Assembly: GCA_028277225.1 (NCBI GenBank)
Contig: JANQHB010000024.1
Coordinates: 22,524-86,523 of the forward strand
Source of the DNA: Chlorobium sp.
GTDB taxonomy: Bacteria; Bacteroidota; Chlorobiia; Chlorobiales; Chlorobiaceae
Length of the DNA stretch: 64,000 nucleotides
Reading direction: 5' to 3'
Below are positions 7,983 through 16,298 of the stretch, piece by piece. Under the pieces are notes generated by a model. That model worked only from the letters and a program-made list of their open reading frames with translations, did not search any database and was not told the origin of the DNA. Made by a program: the position numbers and the translations under genes. Within the stretch, counting starts at the first letter, position 1. Each line of letters starts with the position of its first letter.

Positions 7983-9656
7983 ATGGCGGTCATGAACTTT
8001 GCAAAATATGCTGCGTATCCGGGAGTGGATATTCCGGACAGAACCTGGCCTGATAGCAGAATTACAAAAGCACCTCTCTGGTGCAGCGTCGATTTAAGGG
8101 ACGGTAACCAGGCGCTGCCTGTCCCTATGAGTGTCGATGAGAAACTCGATATGTTCCGGTTGCTTGTCGATATCGGCTTTAAAGAGATCGAAGTCGGGTT
8201 TCCTTCAGCTGCGGCTGTGGAATTTCAGTTTGTCAGAAGGCTGATCGAAGAGAAACATATCCCTGATGATGTGACCATACAGGTGCTCACGCAGGCAAGG
8301 GAACATCTCATTCGCAAGACATTCGATGCTCTTGACGGGGTGAAGAAGGCCATTGTTCACCTCTATAATTCAACATCAGCAGTTCAGCGCGATATTGTTT
8401 TCAGGATGGGCCGGGAAGACGTTAAGAATATCGCCGTGAGAGGCACACATATGGTAAAAGAGCTCAAGGAGGCTTCCGGCAACAACGGGATCCGGTTTGA
8501 GTACAGCCCGGAGAGCTTTACCGGAACGGAACTCGAGTACGCTCTCGACGTGAGTCATGCTGTTATGGATGCCTGGGGGGCGTCGCCTGACAAGCCGGTG
8601 ATCATCAACCTGCCCTCAACGGTAGAAATGTCGACACCCAACATTTTTGCGGACAGGATCGAATGGTTCTGTCGGAATATCCGGGACCGAAAGAGTGCAC
8701 TGATCAGCGTCCATACCCATAATGACCGGGGAACTGCGGTCGCTTCTGCCGAACTTGCCGTGATGGCAGGAGCCGATCGTGTTGAAGGAGCGCTTTTCGG
8801 AAATGGAGAGCGCTGCGGCAATATGGATATTGTCACCATGGCAATGAATCTCTGCACGCAGGGCGTCGATCCCGAGCTCGATTTTTCAAACCTGAACACT
8901 ATCCGCGACGTTTACTGTCGCACTACCAGGATGAGTGTGCATCCCCGGCAGCCCTATTCGGGGGAGCTTGTCTATACTGCGTTTTCAGGTTCGCATCAGG
9001 ATGCGATCAATAAAGGTATGAAGGCACGGTCCGCAGACGGTTTCTGGAATGTTCCCTATCTGCCGATCGATCCGGAGGACGTCGGCTGCTCTTACAAGGC
9101 TATCGTACGGATCAACAGCCAGTCCGGAAAGGGAGGCGTTGCCTACATCATGGAAAATGAGCACGGGTACGAAATCCCTAAATGGATGCAGCCGTCGTTC
9201 GGCGCTATTGTACAGTCAAAAGTCGACCGTGAAGGCAGGGAGCTTCTGCCCAGGGAGATCCATGATCTGTTTCATGATGAATATATCCGGAATCATGAAC
9301 CGTATGCTATGCACAAATGTACGATTTCCTGGGAAGACAGTGATCCTGAACGGGATAACGAAGTGGCAACGACCATCGAGTGCCAGCTCCGCAAGGGCGA
9401 AAGCGATATTGCATTCGAGGCCAGGGGAAACGGCCCTGTCGATGCATTTGTTCGTGGAGTACTCGGGCATACCGGGCTTGATTTCGCTGTCGAAGAGTAT
9501 GCGGAGCACTCCATCGGTCACGGAAACGATGCAAAAGCGATAGCCTATATAAAAATCAGGAGTACCGGAGGAGAGGATTCCTTCGGTGCAGGCATTGACT
9601 CGAATATCAGTCTTGCCTCGATCAAGGCCGTGCTGAGCGCCATGAACAGGCTTTAA
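7983..9656 (+). CDS. leuA: 2-isopropylmalate synthase, type 2 (yeast/actinobacterial type)
   Basis: Condenses acetyl-CoA with 2-oxoisovalerate, the first committed step of leucine synthesis. The roughly 557-residue protein belongs to the long type-2 LeuA group: it opens with RTWPDSRITKAPLWCSVDLRDGNQAL, carries the metal ligands HTHND and GNGERCGN of the DRE-TIM catalytic barrel, and ends with a roughly 120-residue LeuA regulatory domain that mediates leucine feedback. ATG 7983 is chosen because the longer open frame would begin inside the terminator hairpin; ATG 7992 is also possible. A Leu-rich leader and terminator precede it, so transcription is probably attenuated by leucyl-tRNA supply. 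No other leu gene follows. Confidence 0.95.
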   Translation: MAVMNFAKYAAYPGVDIPDRTWPDSRITKAPLWCSVDLRDGNQALPVPMSVDEKLDMFRLLVDIGFKEIEVGFPSAAAVEFQFVRRLIEEKHIPDDVTIQVLTQAREHLIRKTFDALDGVKKAIVHLYNSTSAVQRDIVFRMGREDVKNIAVRGTHMVKELKEASGNNGIRFEYSPESFTGTELEYALDVSHAVMDAWGASPDKPVIINLPSTVEMSTPNIFADRIEWFCRNIRDRKSALISVHTHNDRGTAVASAELAVMAGADRVEGALFGNGERCGNMDIVTMAMNLCTQGVDPELDFSNLNTIRDVYCRTTRMSVHPRQPYSGELVYTAFSGSHQDAINKGMKARSADGFWNVPYLPIDPEDVGCSYKAIVRINSQSGKGGVAYIMENEHGYEIPKWMQPSFGAIVQSKVDREGRELLPREIHDLFHDEYIRNHEPYAMHKCTISWEDSDPERDNEVATTIECQLRKGESDIAFEARGNGPVDAFVRGVLGHTGLDFAVEEYAEHSIGHGNDAKAIAYIKIRSTGGEDSFGAGIDSNISLASIKAVLSAMNRL

Positions 9657-9682
9657 CAAACCATAAAAAAAAGAGGCGAATT

Positions 9683-10639
9683 ATGATGAGAAAAATGTAT
9701 GTGGCTGCGTTATGCCTTTGTGGCTTGATCCTTGGTGATTCTGCTCATGTCTTTGCTGCCGGAGCAAACGATGCCGGTGACGGAAAGGAGAAAATCAAGG
9801 TTGTGACATCGATAATGCCCCTTTCATTTTTTGTCAAAAAGGTGGGCGGTGAACATGTCGATGTCAAGGTCATGGTTCCTCCGGGCGCGAATCCGCATAC
9901 CTATGATCCCGGACCGGCTGAAATGAAAACTCTTGGTGATGCCCAGGTCTTTGTCGAGGCGGGTTCCGGTATTGAATTCGAACTTGACTGGATGAAGAAG
10001 TTCCGTGACCTCAATTCAGAAATGGTCATCTGCAATGCGTCCAAAGGTTTTGTGCCGCTTCCCATGACGTCTCATGACTCTGGTCATGACCATGGCCATT
10101 CCCACGGTGATTCTCAAAGTGACTCTCACGGTGATGCTCATGGCCATGGGGGGCATGCCGATCCGCATTTCTGGCTTTCTCCGAAATACGGAGCGCTTGC
10201 CGCAGCAAACGTTGAAAAAGTCCTGGCATCGGTCGATCCTTCCAATGCGGCTGAATACGGTAAAAACCGAAAAGCGCTGGTGAGCGCGCTCGAAACCTTG
10301 TCTGCAGAGATATCAAGGACACTTGCCGGTATGAAACAGAGGGCGTTCATGGTGTTTCATCCGGCATGGGGGTATTTTGCCGACGAGTTTAACCTTCGCC
10401 AGATTGCAATCGAAAAAGACGGAAAGGATATAACGCCAAAAACAATGCGTGAGGTTATCCGGGATGCCAATACGCTTGGTATTCGTGTTGTTTTTGTGTC
10501 GCCGGCGTTCAGTTCACTTCAGGCTGAAACCATCGCCCGTGAAATCGGGGGGGTTACCGCAGTAGCCGATCCTCTTTCTGCTGATTATATTGAAAACCTC
10601 AGAAGTGTCGCCAACGCTTTTGCGGAGAGTATGCGATGA
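9683..10639 (+). CDS. Zinc/manganese ABC transporter substrate-binding protein (ZnuA-like)
   Basis: A periplasmic metal-binding protein of the cluster A-I (ZnuA/TroA) family, 318 residues with a signal peptide ending around AHVFAAG. The mature protein has the PPGANPHTYDP and ADPHFWLSP metal-site segments and a His/Asp-rich loop at about residues 130-155 (HDHGHSHGD and further HGH repeats) typical of zinc-specific ZnuA. Later His and Asp ligands are seen in FMVFHPAWGYFADEF and in VADPLS. Its stop overlaps the ATP-binding gene as ATGA. Zinc is the most likely substrate because of the His loop. Confidence 0.93.
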   Translation: MMRKMYVAALCLCGLILGDSAHVFAAGANDAGDGKEKIKVVTSIMPLSFFVKKVGGEHVDVKVMVPPGANPHTYDPGPAEMKTLGDAQVFVEAGSGIEFELDWMKKFRDLNSEMVICNASKGFVPLPMTSHDSGHDHGHSHGDSQSDSHGDAHGHGGHADPHFWLSPKYGALAAANVEKVLASVDPSNAAEYGKNRKALVSALETLSAEISRTLAGMKQRAFMVFHPAWGYFADEFNLRQIAIEKDGKDITPKTMREVIRDANTLGIRVVFVSPAFSSLQAETIAREIGGVTAVADPLSADYIENLRSVANAFAESMR

Positions 10640-11397
10640 GGTCTCCTGTTGTGACAGTTAAAGAACTGTCGGTTAGTATCGATGGCGCCAAAATACTCGA
10701 AGGACTGTCGCTGGATGTCCATGAAAATGAATTTTTCGGTATTGTCGGGCCGAACGGCGGCGGTAAAACGACGCTGTTGAGAGTGATTCTGGGTTTGCAG
10801 AAGCCGACATCGGGACGTGTCACTGTTTTCGGTAATGAGCCGCTGCTGTCAAGAAAAGAAATAGGCTATGTTCCCCAGCTGGCCTCTTTTTCCAGGGATT
10901 TTCCCATCTCTGTCCGTGACGCTGTTCTTATGGGTCGGCTGTCGAGAAAAAAGTTGTTCCGGCCTTATGACCGGCAGGATCTGGAACTGGTTGGAAAGGC
11001 TCTTGAAACGGTCGGGATGACAGCGTTGAAAGAACGACATGTCGCTGAACTTTCCGGAGGAGAAATGCAGCGAATGTTGATTGCAAGGGCTCTTGTCAGC
11101 CAGCCAAGGCTGCTTTTACTCGATGAGCCGACCGCAAGTATCGATCCGGCCATGAAAACAACAATCTATGATCTGCTCGATACGCTCAAACATGAAATGA
11201 CGATCATTATGGTAACGCATGACACCGGGACGATCAGCCGGCATGTTTCTCGTGTTGCCTGTTTGAACTGCAGGGTTACGATGACCACCGGGGAGCAGAT
11301 GACGAGCGAAGCGTTGTCCGATACGTATCACTATCCGGTAACTATGGTTAAACACGGGGAGCGTAGCGATCGCCCTCTAAGAGGTGAAGAAGAGTGA
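10636..11397 (+). CDS. Metal ABC transporter ATP-binding protein (ZnuC-like)
   Basis: The cytoplasmic ATPase of the metal importer, 253 residues. Walker A GPNGGGKTT (about residue 38), signature LSGGEMQR, Walker B LLLLDEPTASID and the switch His in VTHD are all intact. It overlaps the substrate-binding gene by 4 bp and the permease gene by 4 bp (GTGA), pointing to one translationally coupled operon. The C-terminal tail after residue 215 is short and basic and carries no extra domain. Confidence 0.95.
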   Translation: MRSPVVTVKELSVSIDGAKILEGLSLDVHENEFFGIVGPNGGGKTTLLRVILGLQKPTSGRVTVFGNEPLLSRKEIGYVPQLASFSRDFPISVRDAVLMGRLSRKKLFRPYDRQDLELVGKALETVGMTALKERHVAELSGGEMQRMLIARALVSQPRLLLLDEPTASIDPAMKTTIYDLLDTLKHEMTIIMVTHDTGTISRHVSRVACLNCRVTMTTGEQMTSEALSDTYHYPVTMVKHGERSDRPLRGEEE

Positions 11398-12203
11398 TTG
11401 AAATCCTTCGATACGAATTCATGCAGCATGCAGTCTGGGCTGCTTTACTTGCAAGTGTTGCTTGCGGTGTTATCGGTACCTATGTTGTTGTCCGTAAGAT
11501 AGGCTTTATCAGTGGCGGCATTGCCCATGCTGCATTCGGCGGGATAGGGATCGGCTATTACCTTGGAATCAATCCTCTTCTTGGTCTCATTCCATTCAGC
11601 CTGCTCTCGGCTCTGGGTATAGGTCTTCTCAGTAAAAAGGGAAAAATGGCTGAAGATACGGCTATCGGAGCTTTCTGGGCCGCGGGGATGGCTGCAGGTG
11701 TTGTTTTTATAGGTCTGACACCTGGATATGCGCCCGACCTTTTCAGTTATCTGTTTGGAAGCATCCTTACGGTCCCCTCATCCGATCTGCTTATGATCGC
11801 AGGCCTCGATGTTTTGATCCTTCTTGTCGTTGCACTTTTTTTCAATGAGTTCCTGGCGTCATCGTTTGACGAGGAGTATGCGGAAGCATCCGGAATAAGG
11901 ACTACTGTGCTCTATCTTGTTCAACTTTGTCTGATCGCTCTGACGGTGGTTGTTCTCGTCAGGGTGGTCGGTATCGTTATGGTTATAGCTCTTCTGACCA
12001 TCCCCCCGGCGATTGCCCGCCATTTCAGCAGAAACATTCTGACTATGATGGTCGGCTCATCACTTCTGTGCCTGCTGTTCATGCTTGCAGGCCTCTGGCT
12101 TTCCTATCTTTTCAATGTTGCTTCCGGCGCAATGATCATTTTGCTGGCGGCATCGGTATTCATGATTATCGCTGCAGGAAGACGACTGATCGGGAAGACA
12201 TAA
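11394..12203 (+). CDS. Metal ABC transporter permease (ZnuB-like)
   Basis: The inner-membrane permease of the zinc/manganese importer (ABC-3 family), 269 residues, almost wholly hydrophobic with about eight membrane segments. Family landmarks include GGIAHAAFGGIGIGY near residue 43 and EEYAEASGI on the cytoplasmic loop. It starts with GTG 11394 overlapping the ATPase stop. No gene for a Zur regulator and no obvious Zur box are seen nearby. Confidence 0.94.
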   Translation: MIEILRYEFMQHAVWAALLASVACGVIGTYVVVRKIGFISGGIAHAAFGGIGIGYYLGINPLLGLIPFSLLSALGIGLLSKKGKMAEDTAIGAFWAAGMAAGVVFIGLTPGYAPDLFSYLFGSILTVPSSDLLMIAGLDVLILLVVALFFNEFLASSFDEEYAEASGIRTTVLYLVQLCLIALTVVVLVRVVGIVMVIALLTIPPAIARHFSRNILTMMVGSSLLCLLFMLAGLWLSYLFNVASGAMIILLAASVFMIIAAGRRLIGKT

Positions 12204-12323
12204 TGCTGCGACAGGCGGTGACCTGAAAACAGGGCTATGGCAGGCTTTTCGGATTCTTTTTGATGATTCTTTTGAATTGTGCATATTTTTTAAGTGATCA
12301 GCGCGCCAAATAAAGCCGTTCCT

Positions 12324-13661
12324 ATGAGAAACCCTGATATTTCCCCTTCCGAAAAGCTGGAGAATAAAGAGGGTTTTTCCCTGCATACAAGGCATTATTC
12401 CATTCCGGATATCGATATCGGATTACAGCCGATCCGTTCTTTCAAGGACCTGTTTCATCTCAAGGCCTTGACCAGACGCATACGTGGTCCAATCGTAAAA
12501 AATATTTTTTCTGCCCGGCTCATCAATCCTCGTTCGATAGAGGCACTCAAGAACGCGAGACGTTCTCTGGAAGACGTTTATTACAGGGATTATGATACCA
12601 GCATGATCCAGATAGACGATCTGCATTCCATCAATGTGGATCTGTCCTATGAGATCAGGGAGCTGAAAAAAGATACCTACTATCTCGAGCATGGTGAAGA
12701 CTACTTCATCAACTATCTCAGCAAACTGTATAACAAATTTGATCATCACGTTGCAAAAGGACTCGAGTTTCTCGATGATCTCAATTTCAACTGTTTCATA
12801 ACTGACAGGGACGGTACGACCAATAACTATTGCGGCCACTACCGCTCATCGATCCAGCCGGTTTACAATGCCGTTTTTCTGTCACGGTTTGCAAGCCTGT
12901 GTACCGAAAACCCGATTTTCATCACGTCGGCTCCCCTGAAAAATTTCGGGATTGTCGATGTGTCGGTCAATCCTGACAACGTTTTTATCTATGCCGGTTC
13001 AAAAGGCCGGGAATTTCTCGATCTCGATCTTGTTGAAAACAGGGCGTTTATCGATCCGGTCAAACAGAAGAGGCTCGATGATCTCGTTTTATGTGTCGGA
13101 GGACTCGAAAAGCAGGAAGAACTTGAAAAGTTTTTTTATGTGGGCTCCGGGCTCCAGGTGAAATTCGGACAGTTGACCATCGCAAGGCAGGATGTGTCCA
13201 ATTCCATACCCGAGGAAGAGTCACTGAAACTGCTCCGGAATGTCAGCGATATCGTGCGTGACATCGATCCTGAAGGTTCGGTCTTCAGAATTCTCGATAC
13301 TGGTAAGGACATCGAGATTATTCTCACAGTCGACGGGCAGAACGGCTCAAAGGATTTCGACAAGGGGGATGGCCTGAAGTTTATTGACAGCCGCCTTAAT
13401 CTCCGTCTGGACAGGGGCCCTCATCTTGTCTGCGGCGATACAGCATCGGATATCCCGATGCTTGAAGCGGTCATGGAATATACCGATGATGTGTATGCCA
13501 TTTTTGTGACAAGGGACACGGAACTTGCGCAAAAAGTTCTCTCTATCTGCCCCAAGACGCTTATCGTACCAAGTCCGGATATTCTGCTGACTGTTCTCGG
13601 TGTGGCGGCATTGACAATCAAGCGGGAAAAAGGCCGCAGTGCTTCAGGTGTATTTATATGA
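12324..13661 (+). CDS. HAD-superfamily phosphatase-like protein (trehalose-6-phosphate phosphatase-like core)
   Basis: A 445-residue soluble protein of unproven function. The HAD motif I is visible as FITDRDGTTNNY (DxDGT, near residue 155) and motif IV as CGDTASDIPML near 375, the arrangement seen in Cof-type and trehalose-phosphate phosphatases. The first 140 residues (rich in Asp, Leu, Tyr) match nothing I recognise and may be a helical cap. ATG 12324 is preferred; a GTG at 12294 would add ten residues, and neither has a clear ribosome site. It converges with the exchanger gene, with only 7 bp between the stops. Confidence 0.6.
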   Translation: MRNPDISPSEKLENKEGFSLHTRHYSIPDIDIGLQPIRSFKDLFHLKALTRRIRGPIVKNIFSARLINPRSIEALKNARRSLEDVYYRDYDTSMIQIDDLHSINVDLSYEIRELKKDTYYLEHGEDYFINYLSKLYNKFDHHVAKGLEFLDDLNFNCFITDRDGTTNNYCGHYRSSIQPVYNAVFLSRFASLCTENPIFITSAPLKNFGIVDVSVNPDNVFIYAGSKGREFLDLDLVENRAFIDPVKQKRLDDLVLCVGGLEKQEELEKFFYVGSGLQVKFGQLTIARQDVSNSIPEEESLKLLRNVSDIVRDIDPEGSVFRILDTGKDIEIILTVDGQNGSKDFDKGDGLKFIDSRLNLRLDRGPHLVCGDTASDIPMLEAVMEYTDDVYAIFVTRDTELAQKVLSICPKTLIVPSPDILLTVLGVAALTIKREKGRSASGVFI

Positions 13662-13668
13662 ACGTCTG

Positions 13669-14670
13669 TCAGGTAAACAGCCACCAGTAAAAAACAAAAT
13701 AACCCAGGAGGAGAATCGTTCCCGAAAATCGGCCGATCTTGTTGCGCCTGAGGCTCATGGGGAACAGAATGAGTCCGAAAAGGATCATGATGATGTATTC
13801 CGTGTGCGGAAAGCGGGGCAGTCCGGCAGTTCCCGGGGCAAGCGGTTCGAGGACCGAAAGCGGTTTGGCCAGACCGACGCCTCCCAGCACGAACAGAATG
13901 TTGAAGACGTTGCTGCCGATAATGTTGCCGACCGAGATTTCGCTCTGTTTTCTGAGAGCTGCCACGATCGAGGTCGCCAGTTCGGGCAGAGATGTGCCCA
14001 GAGCTACAATTGAGAGGCCTATATAGAGTTTCGGGATGTTGAACTGAACGGCAACCCAGACAGAGCTCTTGACAAACGACCAGGCTCCAAGGGAGAGAAG
14101 GGCGCTGCCGGCAGCAACCAGGGCGAGATTGAAGTAAAAGGAGTGCTTTTTCGTATCCTCCTCCACTTCTTCGAACGTGTCCTCGGCCATCTCGGGTGTT
14201 TTATAGAGAGCGAAAAGATAACCGAACAGCAGGAGCAGCAGCAGGCCGCCTTCAGGTCTCGAGATCGAGCCGTCAAGCGAGAACATGTAGAGCAGGATGG
14301 ATATCCCGAAAAGAAAGAGCAGCTGGTTGCGAATCCGCTGGAACGCGATGTGAATAGGAAAAACCAGGGCGCTCAAGCCGAGAATGAGTCCTATGTTGGT
14401 AATGTTGCTGCCGATGATGTTGCCCAGAGATATCGTTGAGGAGCCTTCCACGACGTTGGCGAAAAAGCTGACGACGAATTCAGGCATGGATGTTCCGTAT
14501 GCCACGATCGTCAGGCCGATGACAAACGGTTTTACTCCATACTGCATGGCCAGGTGGCTGCCGCCTTTTACCAGCCACTCTGCACCGAGGTAGAGGAAGT
14601 AGGCGCTCAGGAGCAGAGCCAGGATGTTGCCGGGAAGGCCGATCAGATCTGTATAGTCCGGAATCGCCAT
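13669..14670 (-). CDS. CaCA-family sodium/calcium exchanger
   Basis: An inner-membrane cation exchanger of 333 residues with the internal duplication of the Ca2+/cation antiporter family. The alpha-1 repeat shows GTSMPEFVVSF with GNIIGSNITNIGLILG, and the alpha-2 repeat GTSLPELATSIVA with GNIIGSNVFNILFVLGG, so both ion-binding acidic residues are intact. An acidic cytoplasmic loop (MAEDTFEEVEEDTKKH) separates the halves. It resembles bacterial YrbG-type exchangers. It is transcribed alone on the minus strand. Confidence 0.93.
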   Translation of the reverse strand: MAIPDYTDLIGLPGNILALLLSAYFLYLGAEWLVKGGSHLAMQYGVKPFVIGLTIVAYGTSMPEFVVSFFANVVEGSSTISLGNIIGSNITNIGLILGLSALVFPIHIAFQRIRNQLLFLFGISILLYMFSLDGSISRPEGGLLLLLLFGYLFALYKTPEMAEDTFEEVEEDTKKHSFYFNLALVAAGSALLSLGAWSFVKSSVWVAVQFNIPKLYIGLSIVALGTSLPELATSIVAALRKQSEISVGNIIGSNVFNILFVLGGVGLAKPLSVLEPLAPGTAGLPRFPHTEYIIMILFGLILFPMSLRRNKIGRFSGTILLLGYFVFYWWLFT

Positions 14671-14918
14671 TGTTTTCGTATCGGATGCTGCTGCAGCAGA
14701 GTTGATAAAACCGGAGTATAGTATAAGTTTAAAAAATCATAAATTGAAAGGCGTTGTACTTCAGGTCTCTCCCGTTCGGATTTCCTGTATGGCCGGTCGT
14801 AATCCCTGTTTTTCCCTGGCAGACGCTTCGACAGTGTGAGGGGTACTCAAGTGTTATGAGCGGGTTCCTTTGAAGTGCACGACGACCCTCAAGTTTGTTA
14901 ACCGCTGGACAGATTGTG

Positions 14919-15143
14919 ATGAAACCGATAGTGTATTTTATAGGGGCCGGGCTTTGCATACTGCTCTCCATATATATTTTTCTTTTCGGCACCTGGGCCA
15001 ACCATGAGATCATGGCCGTCTTTGTCGGATTGTGGGCTCCCACAATCATTGGAATAGGTATTTTCAATACGCTCCTGGGCATTTTTGATGAGATGTGCTG
15101 TGCGCACCGCCGTATCGAGGATCGTCAGACCAAGCAGGATTAA
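14919..15143 (+). CDS. Small membrane protein of unknown function
   Basis: A 74-residue protein from ATG 14919 with two predicted membrane helices (YFIGAGLCILLSIYIFLFG and AVFVGLWAPTIIGIGIF) and a charged tail with two adjacent Cys (EMCCAHRRIEDRQ). I do not recognise a family. The stop at 15143 abuts the region just before the fluoride channel gene, so the two may be co-transcribed. Confidence 0.55.
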   Translation: MKPIVYFIGAGLCILLSIYIFLFGTWANHEIMAVFVGLWAPTIIGIGIFNTLLGIFDEMCCAHRRIEDRQTKQD

Positions 15144-15167
15144 TTGGTTTCAGCTTCGGGAATCGCT

Positions 15168-15554
15168 ATGCAGGAACGTTACGCGGCATTGCTGCTTGTC
15201 GGTGCAGGAGGATTTGTCGGCGCTCTTCTCCGTTACCTCGTCACGCTCGCCATTCCGTTTATCGGAACAGGTTTTCCTTTCGCTACTTTTTTTGTGAACC
15301 TTGCCGGATGTTTCGTGATCGGGATAGTCAGTGAATTGTCGGTTACCACATCTCTGCTGTCCCCTGAACTGCGTCTGCTGCTTGCCACCGGATTCTGCGG
15401 AGGTTTTACAACATTCTCGTCATATATGTATGAAGTAATGACCCTGCTGCGGGACGGGGAACTGCTTTATGTCTCGTTATACCTCATGGGGAGTGTTATC
15501 GGCGGGATCGTGTGTTTGTATCTCGGGATGCAGATGGCAAGGGTGTGGGGGTAG
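15168..15554 (+). CDS. crcB: Fluoride ion channel FluC/CrcB
   Basis: A small dimeric fluoride exporter of the inner membrane, about 128 residues with four helices. Diagnostic segments are GAGGFVGALLRY in helix 1, FFVNLAGCFVIG in helix 2 and FCGGFTTFSSY, which holds the Phe-box and the central sodium site. ATG 15168 fits the family start; the open frame extends to TTG 15144. I looked for a fluoride riboswitch upstream and saw none. A DUF190 gene follows, a common CrcB neighbour. Confidence 0.95.
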   Translation: MQERYAALLLVGAGGFVGALLRYLVTLAIPFIGTGFPFATFFVNLAGCFVIGIVSELSVTTSLLSPELRLLLATGFCGGFTTFSSYMYEVMTLLRDGELLYVSLYLMGSVIGGIVCLYLGMQMARVWG

Positions 15555-15725
15555 AGGCAGTGGGCAGTCTCCAGTTTGCAGCAGGCAGTCTCCACTTAGC
15601 AGGAGACAGGAGTAAGGAGGGATGTATAGGTAATAGGTAATGGGTAATAGGGAATTGGAGGAGCAAAGAGACAAGAATAAGGGAGGTCGGATGGCCGGAG
15701 ACCGAAGGCGGAGAAGAAGGAATTA
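15555..15725. repeat. Low-complexity intergenic DNA with short purine-rich repeats
   Basis: Contains repeated near-copies of GCAGTCTCCA and AGGTAATRGGTAAT units and a long AG-rich stretch. Similar GCAGTCT/CAGCAGGCAGT fragments reappear around 15792, 19050 and 22970. There is no convincing coding content. Confidence 0.5.
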
Positions 15726-15854
15726 ATGATTTTGACTGCTGACTGTGAACTGCTTGCTGGTGACTTTATCTCAGAGGGGCGTAAGAAGATAGTCGGCAGT
15801 CTTCAGTGGGTAGTTGGGAAGAAGTTCTTAGTTGAATGCAACAACGGTGGATTG

Positions 15855-16205
15855 ATGGATATACGATTTGAAAAAAAGGTGCGGCTGCGGATGTATTTGG
15901 GTGAACAGGTCAAGTATCACCATCGTCCGTTTTATGAAGTGGTTTTTGCACGGGCCAGGGATGAAGGGCTGGCCGGGGCGACTGTTTTCAGGGGGATTCT
16001 TTCCTATGGGATGAGCGGCAGGGTGCATTCTTCGAAAATTCTCGAGCTGTCACAGGATCTGCCGATGGTTGTAGAGATTGTGGAGGAAGAGGAAAAGATC
16101 GAGAATTTCCTGCAGATTCTGGCCGCGCTTGCAGCTGAATCAGGGGCGCATGTTCATTTGACCAGGGAGGAGGTGGACTCGGCTTTGATCAGGCAGCAGG
16201 AGTAA
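15855..16205 (+). CDS. DUF190 domain protein
   Basis: A 116-residue DUF190 protein starting at ATG 15855 (MDIRFEKKVRLRMYLGEQ). The family core is seen in AGATVFRGILSYG and LPMVVEIVEEEEKIENFL, with a ferredoxin-like, PII-like fold expected. DUF190 genes commonly sit beside crcB, and the pair occurs here with 300 bases of repeat DNA between. The open frame extends to 15726, but the upstream part is translated repeat sequence. Function is unknown; a regulatory role for fluoride export is only inferred from neighbourhood. Confidence 0.85.
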   Translation: MDIRFEKKVRLRMYLGEQVKYHHRPFYEVVFARARDEGLAGATVFRGILSYGMSGRVHSSKILELSQDLPMVVEIVEEEEKIENFLQILAALAAESGAHVHLTREEVDSALIRQQE

Positions 16206-16240
16206 TTCAGCCGGGGATACCAGAAAACATCAAGGATAAA

Positions 16241-16275
16241 AAAAGCGGGAACCGCCTTATGCAGTTCCCGCTTTT
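16241..16275. terminator. Bidirectional terminator between DUF190 gene and hemL
   Basis: A 12-bp perfect stem AAAAGCGGGAAC (16241-16252) / GTTCCCGCTTTT (16264-16275) with an 11-base loop. The A-rich and T-rich flanks let it act on both the plus-strand DUF190 transcript and the minus-strand hemL transcript. Confidence 0.88.
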
Positions 16276-16298
16276 CTTTCTGATTTTTTTTGCGAACC

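Noticed and set aside
7868..8053. 61-codon open frame across the leuA leader
   Set aside because: It runs through the terminator hairpin and into leuA in another frame; the Leu-rich 27-codon frame explains the region better.
14671..14918. Possible fluoride riboswitch upstream of crcB
   Set aside because: The expected pseudoknot and conserved GGNGAUGGC-type segments were not found.
15726..15854. N-terminal extension of the DUF190 gene
   Set aside because: It translates low-complexity repeat DNA and does not match the family; ATG 15855 is the family start.
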